Shown: positions 8,870 through 19,038 of the stretch, piece after piece | How the letters are laid out: each line of letters opens with the position of its first letter | Numbering within the stretch: the first letter of the stretch is position 1 | Source: Guptibacillus hwajinpoensis | GTDB lineage: Bacteria; Bacillota; Bacilli; Bacillales; Guptibacillaceae | DNA: 64,000 nucleotides | Reading direction: 5' to 3' | NCBI RefSeq assembly: GCF_020171785.1 | Contig: NZ_JAIVAE010000008.1 | Location: 1-64,000 of the forward strand | The notes under the pieces: model-generated | The model's input: only the letters and a program-made list of their open reading frames with translations | The model's database searches: none | Told to the model about the DNA's origin: nothing | Made by a program: the position numbers and the translations under genes

Positions 8870-9223
8870 TTATGCTTTTCGCAGAATCTTTTCCATCGAT
8901 TTTCCCTTTGCTAACTCATCAACAAGCTTATCCAAATAGCGAATTTCGCGCATAGTTGGTTCTTCAATATCCTCCACTCTTACACCACAGACCACACCCT
9001 TAATCAACGCCCGTGAAGGATTGAGTTGAGGTGCTTCCGCAAAGAATGTCTCAAAGTCTGTCTTGTTTTCCAGCTGAGTTTCTAGCTCTCTCTGGCTATA
9101 CCCAGTTAACCAACGGAAAATTTCATCAACTTCTGTTTTCGTACGTCCTTTTTTTTCTGCCTTTGTAATATAGTGAGGATAGACACTCGCAACACTCATC
9201 GTATAGATCTTATGTTTGGTCAT
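8870..9223 (-). CDS. DUF2200 family protein
   Basis: 117 aa from the ATG at 9223, preceded by AAAGGAAGG; a longer frame to 9280 lacks a site. Begins [19 protein letters not shown], the characteristic DUF2200 opening, with the FRWLTGYSQ segment in the middle. Small cytoplasmic proteins of unknown function, common in Bacillota. Confidence 0.85.
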   Translation of the reverse strand: MTKHKIYTMSVASVYPHYITKAEKKGRTKTEVDEIFRWLTGYSQRELETQLENKTDFETFFAEAPQLNPSRALIKGVVCGVRVEDIEEPTMREIRYLDKLVDELAKGKSMEKILRKA

Positions 9224-9312
9224 GAGAAATCCTTCCTTTCGCAAAATTACGATTACTGATTTTTTAATTGTATCATTCATATAAAATTAGTTTTTATTCA
9301 ATAGTTCAAAAC

Positions 9313-9346
9313 AAAAGAGCGATGCATCGAAGTACATCGCTCTTTT
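9313..9346. terminator. bidirectional intrinsic terminator
   Basis: AAAAGAGCGATG (9313-9324) pairs with CATCGCTCTTTT (9335-9346). Ends the minus-strand PspC operon. Confidence 0.85.
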
Positions 9347-9375
9347 TCATCCTGCCAATAATAAATGAAGTGTAT

Positions 9376-9579
9376 TTACGAGTTATACGACCTACTCTGT
9401 TTCATATACTTCTTCAACTGCCAGCTATTTGTCAGAACACCAAGAAAGCCAGTAACTGCGATGATCGCCGAAAGTTTCGTTGAAGATAATATGGTCCAGC
9501 CAAATAAGGAGGTTAGCCCTGCACAAAATAGAAAAAAAGAGCCAATCATCGCCACACCGTTGTAAAATCCATTCTTCAT
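9376..9579 (-). CDS. small membrane protein downstream of pspC
   Basis: 67 aa from the ATG at 9579 (MKNGFYNGVAMIG). Two hydrophobic helices, basic C-terminus. The open frame extends further upstream but overlaps the PspC gene in another frame. It starts 22 bp after the PspC stop, so the two are probably co-transcribed. Function unknown. Confidence 0.6.
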   Translation of the reverse strand: MKNGFYNGVAMIGSFFLFCAGLTSLFGWTILSSTKLSAIIAVTGFLGVLTNSWQLKKYMKQSRSYNS

Positions 9580-9601
9580 GTTAGACTCCGTACGCGCATC
9601 T

Positions 9602-9805
9602 TTACTGATTGTTTTGAACTTCCTTATCCGTTGGCAAAATGATCGCTGCCGCAATATAGATGAGCACGAAGAGCCCCGAAGTGAAAAGAGAAAGTGCAAA
9701 ATAAGCAATTCTTAGCATGCTTGCATCAATGTTAAAGATTTCACTTGCGCCTCCAAGAACACCTGAAAGCTGCTTGTTCGTTGTGGACTTATAAAATTTC
9801 TTCAT
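9602..9805 (-). CDS. PspC domain protein
   Basis: 67 aa from the ATG at 9805, spaced after GGAGG; the upstream in-frame ATG overlaps that site. PspC pattern: MKKFYKSTTNKQLSGVLGGASEIFNID, then a Leu-rich transmembrane segment ending ILPTDKE. PspC-type proteins sit in the membrane and take part in envelope-stress sensing; the partner here is the small membrane protein downstream. Confidence 0.85.
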   Translation of the reverse strand: MKKFYKSTTNKQLSGVLGGASEIFNIDASMLRIAYFALSLFTSGLFVLIYIAAAIILPTDKEVQNNQ

Positions 9806-9878
9806 AATAATAGCCTCCATTCGTTTCTTCTATTATTTACGAATTACTTACTAGAAAGTTTCAACTTCCCCTTATTTT

Positions 9879-11126
9879 TTATAGTTCAAACACAAGATGA
9901 ACGGTCGTTCCCACACCTGGCGTACTTACATAAATAATTTCCCCATTCATCGCTTGGACGATGCTATGAGAAACCATCATTCCAAGTCCTGTTCCCTTTT
10001 CTTTTGTTGTAAAAAAAGGCTGCCCCATTCGGCTTAATTGCTCTTCCGTCATACCAATTCCCGTGTCCGCTATACTAATTTCCAGTTTTTCCTTTTCTAT
10101 TTTTGTCGTAACTGTAAGCGTCCCCCCGTCTGGCATTGCTTCAATCGCATTTTTAAAAATGTTCATCAAACACTGCTGAAATTTGCGCTTTTCTGATTGA
10201 ATGATGGTTGGTGGAAGATCGATTTTCGTCGTAATGGTCACATCTTTTAACGTAGCGAGAGGAGTAATAACACTTACACTATAGGCAATTTCGCTTGCAA
10301 CATCAATTTCCTCTACATCTTCAGGAAACGGTTTTGCGAAGGTTAAATAATCATTAATGATTTCAGTCGCTCGATCGAGTTCATTTATCGCAAGTTCCAT
10401 ATATTCTTTCGTTTGTTTGCTTTTAAGGTCACTTTCAATTAACTGAAGAAACCCTCGACTAACGGTTAATGGATTTCGAACTTCGTGAGAAATACTAGCA
10501 GCTAGATGACTGACGACTTCTAACTTCTGACCTTCCATCACCGACTGCAATAATTTAAACTGACTTAGAAAAACTTCGTAGACAAGCGTAGCTAGTAGCA
10601 ATCCTAAAAGACTAGTTAGATTAAATAGAACCCAAGAAGAGGTATAAATTTGCGTGTCAAAGAATGTTAAGGAAATGATTGTAGAGGATACACCTACCAT
10701 CAAATCGATACTTGCTGCGACGAGAAGTTTTTTCTTCAAACTGTAGTTAAGAAAATTCGAGGAAACAACGGAAGCAACAATTGTAAGAAGCGTAAAAGAG
10801 AGCAAGGTTGAATAAAAACCAGTACCTCCTAACGTAAATCGATAGGTCAGTGTGATAAAGAGATACGAAAACGCGACCCACTTACCTCCGTATAGTGCAC
10901 CGAGAATAAAAGGTATCCTTCTAAAATCTAAGATGAAATTATCATCAACCACAACGGGATAAACCATACACAATATAATCGCTACGCCAGGAAATAATGT
11001 AAGTAGCCAACCGGACGATTTTTTCAAGAAATTTGTTTGCTTTAGTAGGTATAGAATTTGAATAATACTTAGCGGGGCGAAAACGAGCAAGAGATTTAGA
11101 AGTAGATTTTTGGCTGTTAGTAGCAT
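9879..11126 (-). CDS. KinB-like membrane sensor histidine kinase
   Basis: 415 aa from the ATG at 11126 (GGTGAT before it; GTG/ATG at 11141/11135 are alternatives). Six or so membrane helices fill the first 190 residues with no large outside domain, matching 5TMR-LYT/KinB sensors. H-box AASISHEVRNPLT carries the phosphorylated His; N-box FKNAIEAM and G-boxes DTGIGM and GTGLGM are intact. No response regulator gene is adjacent, as for sporulation kinases that feed the Spo0F phosphorelay. Sequence layout and the HEVRNPLT segment closely resemble B. subtilis KinB; the role in sporulation is inferred. Confidence 0.85.
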   Translation of the reverse strand: MLLTAKNLLLNLLLVFAPLSIIQILYLLKQTNFLKKSSGWLLTLFPGVAIILCMVYPVVVDDNFILDFRRIPFILGALYGGKWVAFSYLFITLTYRFTLGGTGFYSTLLSFTLLTIVASVVSSNFLNYSLKKKLLVAASIDLMVGVSSTIISLTFFDTQIYTSSWVLFNLTSLLGLLLATLVYEVFLSQFKLLQSVMEGQKLEVVSHLAASISHEVRNPLTVSRGFLQLIESDLKSKQTKEYMELAINELDRATEIINDYLTFAKPFPEDVEEIDVASEIAYSVSVITPLATLKDVTITTKIDLPPTIIQSEKRKFQQCLMNIFKNAIEAMPDGGTLTVTTKIEKEKLEISIADTGIGMTEEQLSRMGQPFFTTKEKGTGLGMMVSHSIVQAMNGEIIYVSTPGVGTTVHLVFEL

Positions 11127-11332
11127 TGAAAGCATCACCACACTTTTGAAATTAGTAAGTTAGTCATAGTAAAAATTCTTTTTTTATACCTGAAGTCCTC
11201 TTTATTTCCCACATGTATTTTATTGCCATTATTTGTTTTGCTACTCATTCCTATCAAGAACGGATAAAAATGTTAAAAAAGTGAGACGTTAAGAAAGCTG
11301 TTCCATCCTTTTCTAGATAAGCAGGTGGTTTC

Positions 11333-12996
<1,664 letters not shown>

Positions 12997-13018
12997 GGAT
13001 AACAGTGCTATTCCTCCT

Positions 13019-13522
13019 TTACTGACAAGCATATAGATCGAGCTCTTTATTCCACTTTATAACCGTACATTCATATGTCATGCCGATTCTCTTCGCTACT
13101 TTGAGCGAAGCTTTATTTTGTGGATCAATTAATGAAATAAGCTTGGAAAGCCCTAACTCATTGAAGGCATATTTCTTACAAGCGAAAGCTGCTTCCGTCG
13201 CATACCCTTTTCCCCAGTGTTGTTTGGCAAAAAGGTAACCGAGCTCGACTTCAACACCGTGAACTAATTTTTGTAGAACTAGGCCACACTGTCCTAGAAC
13301 CTGACCACTTCCTTTGTCTTCAACAATCCACATTCCAAAACCATAGACTTTGTAGTGATGTAATGTCCACTCGATCCACTTCACGGTATCATTTCGATTC
13401 TTACAGGACGGATAGTACTTCATCACTTCTTTATCTGAGAAAATTTCAAGAAGGGAATCCACGTCTTCCGATACCATTTTTCGTAAAACAAGTCGTTCTG
13501 TCGAAAAGATGGGCGCTTTCAT
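13019..13522 (-). CDS. GNAT N-acetyltransferase (RimJ/RimL type)
   Basis: 167 aa. Opens with the RimJ/L-type STERLVLRKM, has the acetyl-CoA loop (QHWGKGYATEA, about residue 103-113) and the C-terminal NKASLKVAKRIGM helix. GAAAGGA supports the ATG. Acceptor unknown. Convergent with gdh, without a clear terminator between. Confidence 0.88.
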   Translation of the reverse strand: MKAPIFSTERLVLRKMVSEDVDSLLEIFSDKEVMKYYPSCKNRNDTVKWIEWTLHHYKVYGFGMWIVEDKGSGQVLGQCGLVLQKLVHGVEVELGYLFAKQHWGKGYATEAAFACKKYAFNELGLSKLISLIDPQNKASLKVAKRIGMTYECTVIKWNKELDLYACQ

Positions 13523-13552
13523 TTATCCTTTCACCTCTTCCGCATCAAAAAA

Positions 13553-13581
13553 GAGTTACAATCAATTTCTGATAGTAACTC
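13553..13581 (-). terminator. intrinsic terminator (minus strand)
   Basis: GAGTTAC (13553-13559) pairs with GTAACTC (13575-13581); on the minus strand it is followed by T-rich sequence. Ends the short sigma-like gene. Confidence 0.6.
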
Positions 13582-13666
13582 CCCCTTCCATTAGCTTATA
13601 CGTCTAGTCAGAAAACATTCCTTCCATTAGGAGGACGCTCACTCTCTTCCTCATCCTGATCGTTTG

Positions 13667-13867
13667 TTAAAGAGCTTTTCCGTGCCGATTATGCTGTTCA
13701 TATTCCCCAAATTCCATCGCCTCCAATATGGCTTCTTCTGAAAAGCCTGTCAGTATGGAAATTTGTCGTATGTCACATGCCTTTTCCTGATGCTGCTTAA
13801 TGAATTGAATGGCTACCATTGCCTGATACAAGACTTTTGTGTATTTGCTTAATAGCTGTTGACTCAT
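13667..13867 (-). CDS. short sigma-70 region-3-like protein
   Basis: 66 aa from the ATG at 13867 (site weak; start uncertain). The part IRQISILTGFSEEAILEAMEFGEYEQ resembles the region-3 helix-turn-helix of SigB/SigF/SigG-type factors, where I-A-x-x-L-x-x-S-x-E-x-V-L-E-A-x-E is typical. Regions 2 and 4 are missing. It could be an orphan domain, a remnant, or a small regulator; its role is unknown. Downstream of the FNT gene on the same strand. Confidence 0.5.
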   Translation of the reverse strand: MSQQLLSKYTKVLYQAMVAIQFIKQHQEKACDIRQISILTGFSEEAILEAMEFGEYEQHNRHGKAL

Positions 13868-13975
13868 CGAGCGTCGGCCACTTCCTCTCCTGGATGAGAG
13901 TAGAGAGGAGCATCTCTCCCTTATACTTAAACCTACCACTCTTATCGTCACGTTCCAACAATAAAAACTGAATTT

Positions 13976-14827
13976 TTACAATTTATTATTAAAAACTTTT
14001 GTGGAAGCGATTAAAACTGGATATGACTGGATTTCCTTCCTTTTTATAGGTTCGTTCAAGAAGAAAAACAGTACGCCTACAAAGAATCCTCCTCCTACGA
14101 TATTCCCAAGTGTAACCGGAATAAGATTATGCATAAATCCGGCTACGTTAATCAGTTCAGAATGGGGAGAAGTATATGAAATAAGAAAAACAGCGAGATT
14201 CGCTATGCTGTGTTCATACCCTGATGTAAAAAAGGTAAAAACAAGAAGCATCATGATAATGATCTTGGCTGTATCTCCTTTCACACGTAGCGGTAACCAC
14301 ACCGCTAAGCACACGAGCCAATTGGCAAAAATAGCTCTAAAAAACAAGTAAGAAGTTGGAAGTGTTACTTTCTTTTCGGCCACTGTGACTAGTAAATGAT
14401 CCGCTCCATTGGTTTGAAAAACACCGCTATAGTAAAGCAATAGCGTAAATAGTAGAATACCAAGGAAATTCCCACCATAGCACGTCATCCAAATGAGAAA
14501 CGTTTCTTTCCAGGACGTTACTTTTTTGAGAGTGCTAATGGTTAAATACATTGTATTCGATGTAAACAGTTCCCCTCCCCCATATACGATGAGGATAAAA
14601 GCGATCCCAAAAAACAGCGCCGTCATAACATAAGTAGCTGGTGAATGAACTTCATAGAAAAACTGCCCAACCGTAAAGCTTAATACTAAGGCAAACCCTA
14701 TATAAGCTCCCGCTAACATCGCGCGAAGCAAGTAATGAGGCATACTCGCCTTAAACAAATCTCGCTTCGAAACGGCACTCCTACAAATCTTCTCGATTGT
14801 TTCTTCTTCCATCTCCCTCATCTCCAT
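13976..14827 (-). CDS. formate/nitrite transporter family channel (YwcJ-like)
   Basis: 283 aa, six membrane helices. FNT hallmarks are present: GGGELFTSN on the first half-helix loop, ANWLVCLAVW, GYEHSIAN with the pore His, and NLIPVTLGNIVGG. Members carry formate, nitrite, hydrosulfide or lactate across the membrane. Substrate not set by sequence. Several ATGs lie close together at the start; the first was kept. Confidence 0.9.
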   Translation of the reverse strand: MEMREMEEETIEKICRSAVSKRDLFKASMPHYLLRAMLAGAYIGFALVLSFTVGQFFYEVHSPATYVMTALFFGIAFILIVYGGGELFTSNTMYLTISTLKKVTSWKETFLIWMTCYGGNFLGILLFTLLLYYSGVFQTNGADHLLVTVAEKKVTLPTSYLFFRAIFANWLVCLAVWLPLRVKGDTAKIIIMMLLVFTFFTSGYEHSIANLAVFLISYTSPHSELINVAGFMHNLIPVTLGNIVGGGFFVGVLFFFLNEPIKRKEIQSYPVLIASTKVFNNKL

Positions 14828-14977
14828 TCACATGTTCAATACTTCACATTATCTATCATTATTGTAAGACTGCCACCTTACCTCAACAAGACTTCCTGTT
14901 TACTTGTTTCGGTTTTGTCATAATGAAAACGACATCACTTTGAACTCCAAGTAAAGTGTGACAATTTATACTGTTTG

Positions 14978-15006
14978 TTGAGAAACTTTTCCTTTTCCTC
15001 TATACT
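14978..15006 (+). promoter_or_regulatory. SigA-type promoter of the P450 gene
   Basis: TTGAGA (14978-14983), 17-bp spacer, TATACT (15001-15006). Start point expected near 15013. Confidence 0.7.
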
Positions 15007-15013
15007 AAGTGTG

Positions 15014-15032
15014 TTGACTGACCAGTCAGTTA
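15014..15032. promoter_or_regulatory. TetR-type palindromic operator at the start point
   Basis: TTGACTGACCAGTCAGTTA contains the palindrome ACTGAC-CA-GTCAGT, the classic layout of TetR/AcrR-family operators. It begins at the predicted transcription start, so a bound repressor would block the P450 gene. No tetR gene lies nearby. Confidence 0.65.
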
Positions 15033-15066
15033 TATTTGGTTATGACTATTAAAGGAGGAACATCGT

Positions 15067-16254
15067 ATGCAATCTGTTGAAACTGTTTATCAATCAAACT
15101 TTAAAGAAGGCGCATATGAATTCTATGAAAATTTGCGTAAAGATGAGCCTATTACATCCATTGGAAGCTCAAATGGAAACAACACCTGGCTCGTTACGAC
15201 TTATGACGATGTCCTTGCATTACTAAAACGTCCTTCCTTTATTAAAGATCAATCAAAACTTTTTTCAAAAAGTGCTCGTAGCGAAGAAGAGCCGCTTGAA
15301 ACGAAGATTTTTCACCATATGATGCTCGATGTCGATCCTCCCGACCACACGCGTTTACGTAAACTTGTACAACCTGGTTTTAACCCAAAAGCAATCAGGG
15401 AACTCGCTCCTCGGATTGAAGCGGTCGCTGATCAATTAATTGATGAGATGAAACAAAAAAATAGCGCTGATTTAATCGACGATTTTGCTTTTCCATTACC
15501 CATTATCGTTATCTCTGAATTGCTTGGTGTTCCAACGGAAGACCGAGATAAATTTAGAAAGTGGTCAAACTCCATCGTTTCTGCTTCCGACAACATGGAA
15601 GGTGAATTTATGAACGATGTTAGGGAGTTTACCGAGTACCTCACCACTCTTTTTGAAAAGAGAAAAGCTGACCCACAAGATGATTTAATTTCCAATCTTA
15701 TTAAACACGAAGAAGATGGGGAGAAATTAAGTTCAGACGAACTTTATTCAATGGTCTTTCTCTTGATTATTGCCGGTCATGAAACGACGGTTAACTTGAT
15801 TGGAAATGGCATGCTTGCGCTTTTCGAACATCCCGATCAGCTAGAGCTACTGCAACATGATTTTTCTTTAATAGAGGGAGCAATTGAAGAGGCGCTACGC
15901 TATTATAGTCCCGTTGATTTCTCAACCGCTCGCTGGGCTGAAGAGGATTTTGAATTTAAAGGAGTACAGCTTAGAAAAGGGGATATGGTTCTCGCGTCAA
16001 TTTCATCTGCCAACCGCGATGAGAAAAAATTTGAGAACCCTAACCAGTTCGATATTACCCGCATACCAAATCCACACATGGCATTTGGATATGGCATACA
16101 TTTCTGTCTCGGCGCTCCTCTTGCTAGATTGGAAGGGAAAATTGCTTATCAAAAGTTACTTCAAGCCTTTCCTTCCATTCAGCTGGCTGAAGATCCGAAA
16201 TGGCGCAATATGTTTTTACTACGTGGACTACAGGAACTTAAAGTTAAGCTTTAA
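15067..16254 (+). CDS. cytochrome P450
   Basis: 395 aa, soluble bacterial type without membrane anchor. I-helix oxygen-binding motif AGHETT (near residue 240), K-helix EEALRYY, and haem loop AFGYGIHFCLGAPLAR with Cys347 as the thiolate ligand. Resembles Bacillus CYP107/CYP109-type enzymes. Needs an external ferredoxin or flavodoxin system, none of which is adjacent. AAAGGAGG supports the ATG. Expression probably induced when a TetR-type repressor leaves the operator at 15014-15032. Confidence 0.93.
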   Translation: MQSVETVYQSNFKEGAYEFYENLRKDEPITSIGSSNGNNTWLVTTYDDVLALLKRPSFIKDQSKLFSKSARSEEEPLETKIFHHMMLDVDPPDHTRLRKLVQPGFNPKAIRELAPRIEAVADQLIDEMKQKNSADLIDDFAFPLPIIVISELLGVPTEDRDKFRKWSNSIVSASDNMEGEFMNDVREFTEYLTTLFEKRKADPQDDLISNLIKHEEDGEKLSSDELYSMVFLLIIAGHETTVNLIGNGMLALFEHPDQLELLQHDFSLIEGAIEEALRYYSPVDFSTARWAEEDFEFKGVQLRKGDMVLASISSANRDEKKFENPNQFDITRIPNPHMAFGYGIHFCLGAPLARLEGKIAYQKLLQAFPSIQLAEDPKWRNMFLLRGLQELKVKL

Positions 16255-16269
16255 TTCATTTTACCAAGT

Positions 16270-16310
16270 AGCAAAGCCCTTCCAATAAATGAAGAAGGGC
16301 TTTGCTTTTT
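16270..16310. terminator. bidirectional intrinsic terminator
   Basis: GCAAAGCCCTTC (16271-16282) pairs with GAAGGGCTTTGC (16294-16305), then T6; shared by the convergent P450 and CBO0543-type genes. Confidence 0.85.
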
Positions 16311-16311
16311 T

Positions 16312-16761
16312 CTATAGAGGTACATATTTTTTTAACATTAGATAGTAACCATAACACACCACATAGGCAACTAAGTAGGAAACAAAGGTCCAGTAAATAG
16401 TCCAACCGTTTGCGTAGTGGACAAGATTAATCCAAACCCCGGTTCCTTCAATGATTGTTGTGATCAGTGAGAAGAAAAGGATAACGACCAACGGATGAAA
16501 GCGAAGACGTTGGACAGTTAGGAACAAATACCCTGCTAAAATGGGATAAATGCCAAAATACATTGGCTTTGCTGCGATCGACTCGGTATCATATTCGGGA
16601 TCTATGCGCCAAAAGCCAAAGTGAAAACCGAGCACATCAAATATAACCGCCACAAACGCGGCAAAAGGGGCAATTAAAAGAAAAAGCCTAACATCCTTTT
16701 TCACGAGATAAATACCAGCAATCCACGGAATTAGAAACGCCGCAACAAAGTTAAAAGCCAT
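16312..16761 (-). CDS. CBO0543-like membrane protein
   Basis: 149 aa with about five membrane helices and a conserved-looking outer loop GFHFGFWRIDPEY. Matches the general appearance of the CBO0543 family of Bacillota membrane proteins of unknown function. AAGGAGTGA precedes the ATG. Single gene. Confidence 0.65.
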   Translation of the reverse strand: MAFNFVAAFLIPWIAGIYLVKKDVRLFLLIAPFAAFVAVIFDVLGFHFGFWRIDPEYDTESIAAKPMYFGIYPILAGYLFLTVQRLRFHPLVVILFFSLITTIIEGTGVWINLVHYANGWTIYWTFVSYLVAYVVCYGYYLMLKKYVPL

Positions 16762-16946
16762 TTTCGCTCACTCCTTATATAAGGAATGCACGAATCTTGC
16801 TGTATTTATACACAATGCGTTTTATTCATAAAGAAACCTCTCTAACCCCTATCTCATTTCATTCAAATACTCATCCATTTACAGAGAGAGCCTTGAATGA
16901 TTATACTCAATCTATAGAACTGATCCATCAAGGAGGCACTAGAATC

Positions 16947-17402
16947 ATGATTGCTGTCAGAATTGAAACAGAAGAAGCTTTAGAGGAAGCTTTTCGTATT
17001 CGAAAAGACGTTTTTATCGATGAACAAGGAACACCTGAGGATGAAGAGTACGATGAATTTGATACGCTCGATACGGCCGAACATATTCTCGTTTTAGATG
17101 AAGAAAAAGCCGTTGGTACAGCTAGATGGCGGATTGTAGAGGGCGAAGGGAAATTTGAACGCATTTGTATTCTCGCTTCACATCGTAAACTCGGAATCGG
17201 CAATTTAATCGTACATAAGCTTGAAGAGCTCGCAATTAAGAAAGGCATAACGAACGTGAAACTGCATGGTCAAGTTCAAGCAGAAGGTTTTTATCATAAG
17301 CTTGGCTACGAAACTCGTTCAGACGTTTTTATGGAGGACGGCATCCCCCATGTTCTGATGAGGAAAAAACTACCTGAAACTTTTCAAAACGCTTCATCGT
17401 AA
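16947..17402 (+). CDS. GNAT N-acetyltransferase (YjcF-like)
   Basis: 151 aa from the ATG at 16947, placed 10 bp after AAGGAGG; the frame is open 50 codons further upstream without a site. Typical YjcF pattern: FRIRKDVFIDEQGTPEDEE, GTARWRI, ERICILASHRKLGIG (acetyl-CoA loop), and EGFYHKLGYE. Acceptor unknown. Confidence 0.88.
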   Translation: MIAVRIETEEALEEAFRIRKDVFIDEQGTPEDEEYDEFDTLDTAEHILVLDEEKAVGTARWRIVEGEGKFERICILASHRKLGIGNLIVHKLEELAIKKGITNVKLHGQVQAEGFYHKLGYETRSDVFMEDGIPHVLMRKKLPETFQNASS

Positions 17403-17474
17403 GTTAGGTTAGAATCAAAAGCGGGAACATACTTATTAGGATAACCATATTACTTAAAAAAGGATGAAGTTTAT

Positions 17475-18203
17475 ATGATGCGAAGCGGAAATCCCGTTTT
17501 AAAGAACAACACATTTAACAAAACGCGTGATCAAGGAGAAGCAATGACGATCGGAGGAACTGTTGCGAAAACATTCTTCCTCTTTCTCTTCCTGCTTGGT
17601 TCCTCCATTTATACATGGTATCGCTATGCGCAAGGAGAAGATGTGTATACGATGATGGTTATTGGCGCAATTGGCGGATTGATTTTTGCCCTCATCACCA
17701 CCTTCTTTCATCGTGCTGCCCCAATTACTGGTCCGATCTATGCAACGCTTGAAGGCTTTGCAATTGGTGGGATATCCGCTATTTTAGAATCACGCTATCC
17801 TGGTATCGTGATTCAGGCCGCCGCTCTTACCTTTTCCGTTATGGGCGTACTGCTCTTCTTATATGCTGCTCGAATTATTAAGGTAACAAAGAACTTCCGA
17901 TTAATGATCGTTTCCGCTACGCTTGCGATTTTCGTCGTATACATCATTGATCTTGGCCTCAACCTTTTCTTAAATGCCAACGTTCCTTACTTGCATTCGA
18001 ACGGACTCGTTGGAATTGGTATTAGTCTTTTCATTGTTGCGATCGCAGCGCTCAACCTCGTGCTTGATTTCGACTTTATCGAAAACGGTGCAAACCGCGG
18101 AGCTCCAAAACACCTCGAATGGTACGGTGCATTTGGACTCATGGTGACGCTCGTATGGTTGTATATCGAGATTCTTCATTTGCTACAGAAGTTAAGAAGA
18201 TAA
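17475..18203 (+). CDS. Bax inhibitor-1/YccA family membrane protein
   Basis: 242 aa, seven hydrophobic helices after a polar N-terminus (SGNPVLKNNTFNK), as in the YccA-like branch of the Bax inhibitor-1 family. Conserved C-terminal region LVLDFDFIENGANRGAPKHLEWYGAFG in part. Family members are pH-sensitive Ca2+ leak channels or protease modulators; the role here is unknown. AAGGATGAA before the ATG. Confidence 0.88.
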   Translation: MMRSGNPVLKNNTFNKTRDQGEAMTIGGTVAKTFFLFLFLLGSSIYTWYRYAQGEDVYTMMVIGAIGGLIFALITTFFHRAAPITGPIYATLEGFAIGGISAILESRYPGIVIQAAALTFSVMGVLLFLYAARIIKVTKNFRLMIVSATLAIFVVYIIDLGLNLFLNANVPYLHSNGLVGIGISLFIVAIAALNLVLDFDFIENGANRGAPKHLEWYGAFGLMVTLVWLYIEILHLLQKLRR

Positions 18204-18207
18204 CGAA

Positions 18208-18248
18208 CAAAAGCCACGTCCCGATTTCAATCAGGATGTGGCTTTTTT
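18208..18248. terminator. intrinsic terminator
   Basis: AAAGCCACGTCC pairs with GGATGTGGCTTT, followed by T6; between convergent genes. Confidence 0.8.
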
Positions 18249-18255
18249 ATTTGTC

Positions 18256-18978
18256 TCATATCCCATTATACTTTTTAACACGATAATAAACCCAAACAGC
18301 CCCTTTATTTCCGACAGGCTTTACCTCCACCAGTTCAAGTGGAACCGCTTGTTGAATGGATTCCAAGTTTTCACCGTCAAAGATTGTTGGCGTCGTCTTG
18401 CCTCCAATCGCTAACGGTGCAAGCACAACGCTAATTTCATCCACAACACCTGCTCTTAAGAAAGCGCCATTGATTGTTCCTCCTCCACTAATGCCAAGTC
18501 GCCTAAACCCTAGTTCATAAAGCTTTTCAAGAGCAAGTTCGATGTCGATTTTTTCTCCATCACCTGCTTTAATGTATGTAATGCCCTTCGTCTCTAGTTG
18601 CTCAATATAGTCCTCGCTCACATTCTCTCTTGTAACAACGATTAGTCCATCTGTTTGAGCCCAATCCATTCGCCCCCTTCCATCAAAAACAATATATGCT
18701 TTCGATTTCTGAGGCGTCGTAATTGGATTCTTAAACTCTACCCAATCTGAACTCCAAACAATTAAACTTTCACTTCCTGATACGAGCGCATCACAATTTA
18801 ATTCATCATATCGTTTATGAGCTTCATCATTTGCCTTACCGTCCACACCGTATGACGTCCATTCCATCACATTATGTCCTGGCGCTGTCGTCATTCTTCC
18901 GTCCATTGAAGCAAATACGTTGATTACCACTTCAGGTCTTTTCAGCCTCATCATCTCCTTTTGTTCGAATAATTCCAT
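18256..18978 (-). CDS. RibD C-terminal domain reductase
   Basis: 240 aa. Dihydrofolate-reductase-like fold of the RibD C-terminal/HTP reductase family: VINVFASMDGRMTT opening, SGSESLIVW mid motif, LGISGGGTINGAFLRAGVVDE NADPH-binding end. Such proteins reduce 5-amino-6-ribosylaminouracil phosphates or related substrates with NADPH; no riboflavin genes are adjacent, so the real substrate is unknown. Start uncertain between 18978 and the ATG pair near 18954. Confidence 0.82.
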   Translation of the reverse strand: MELFEQKEMMRLKRPEVVINVFASMDGRMTTAPGHNVMEWTSYGVDGKANDEAHKRYDELNCDALVSGSESLIVWSSDWVEFKNPITTPQKSKAYIVFDGRGRMDWAQTDGLIVVTRENVSEDYIEQLETKGITYIKAGDGEKIDIELALEKLYELGFRRLGISGGGTINGAFLRAGVVDEISVVLAPLAIGGKTTPTIFDGENLESIQQAVPLELVEVKPVGNKGAVWVYYRVKKYNGI

Positions 18979-19038
18979 TATAAATTTTCCAGGAAATGAA
19001 TGTCAGCGTTTTCTGTTATAAATGAATTTACATGACGA

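Noticed and set aside
11200-11332. SigG promoter of glcU-gdh
   Set aside because: Expected from the B. subtilis operon, but I could not find a good TGAATA...CATACTA-type match.
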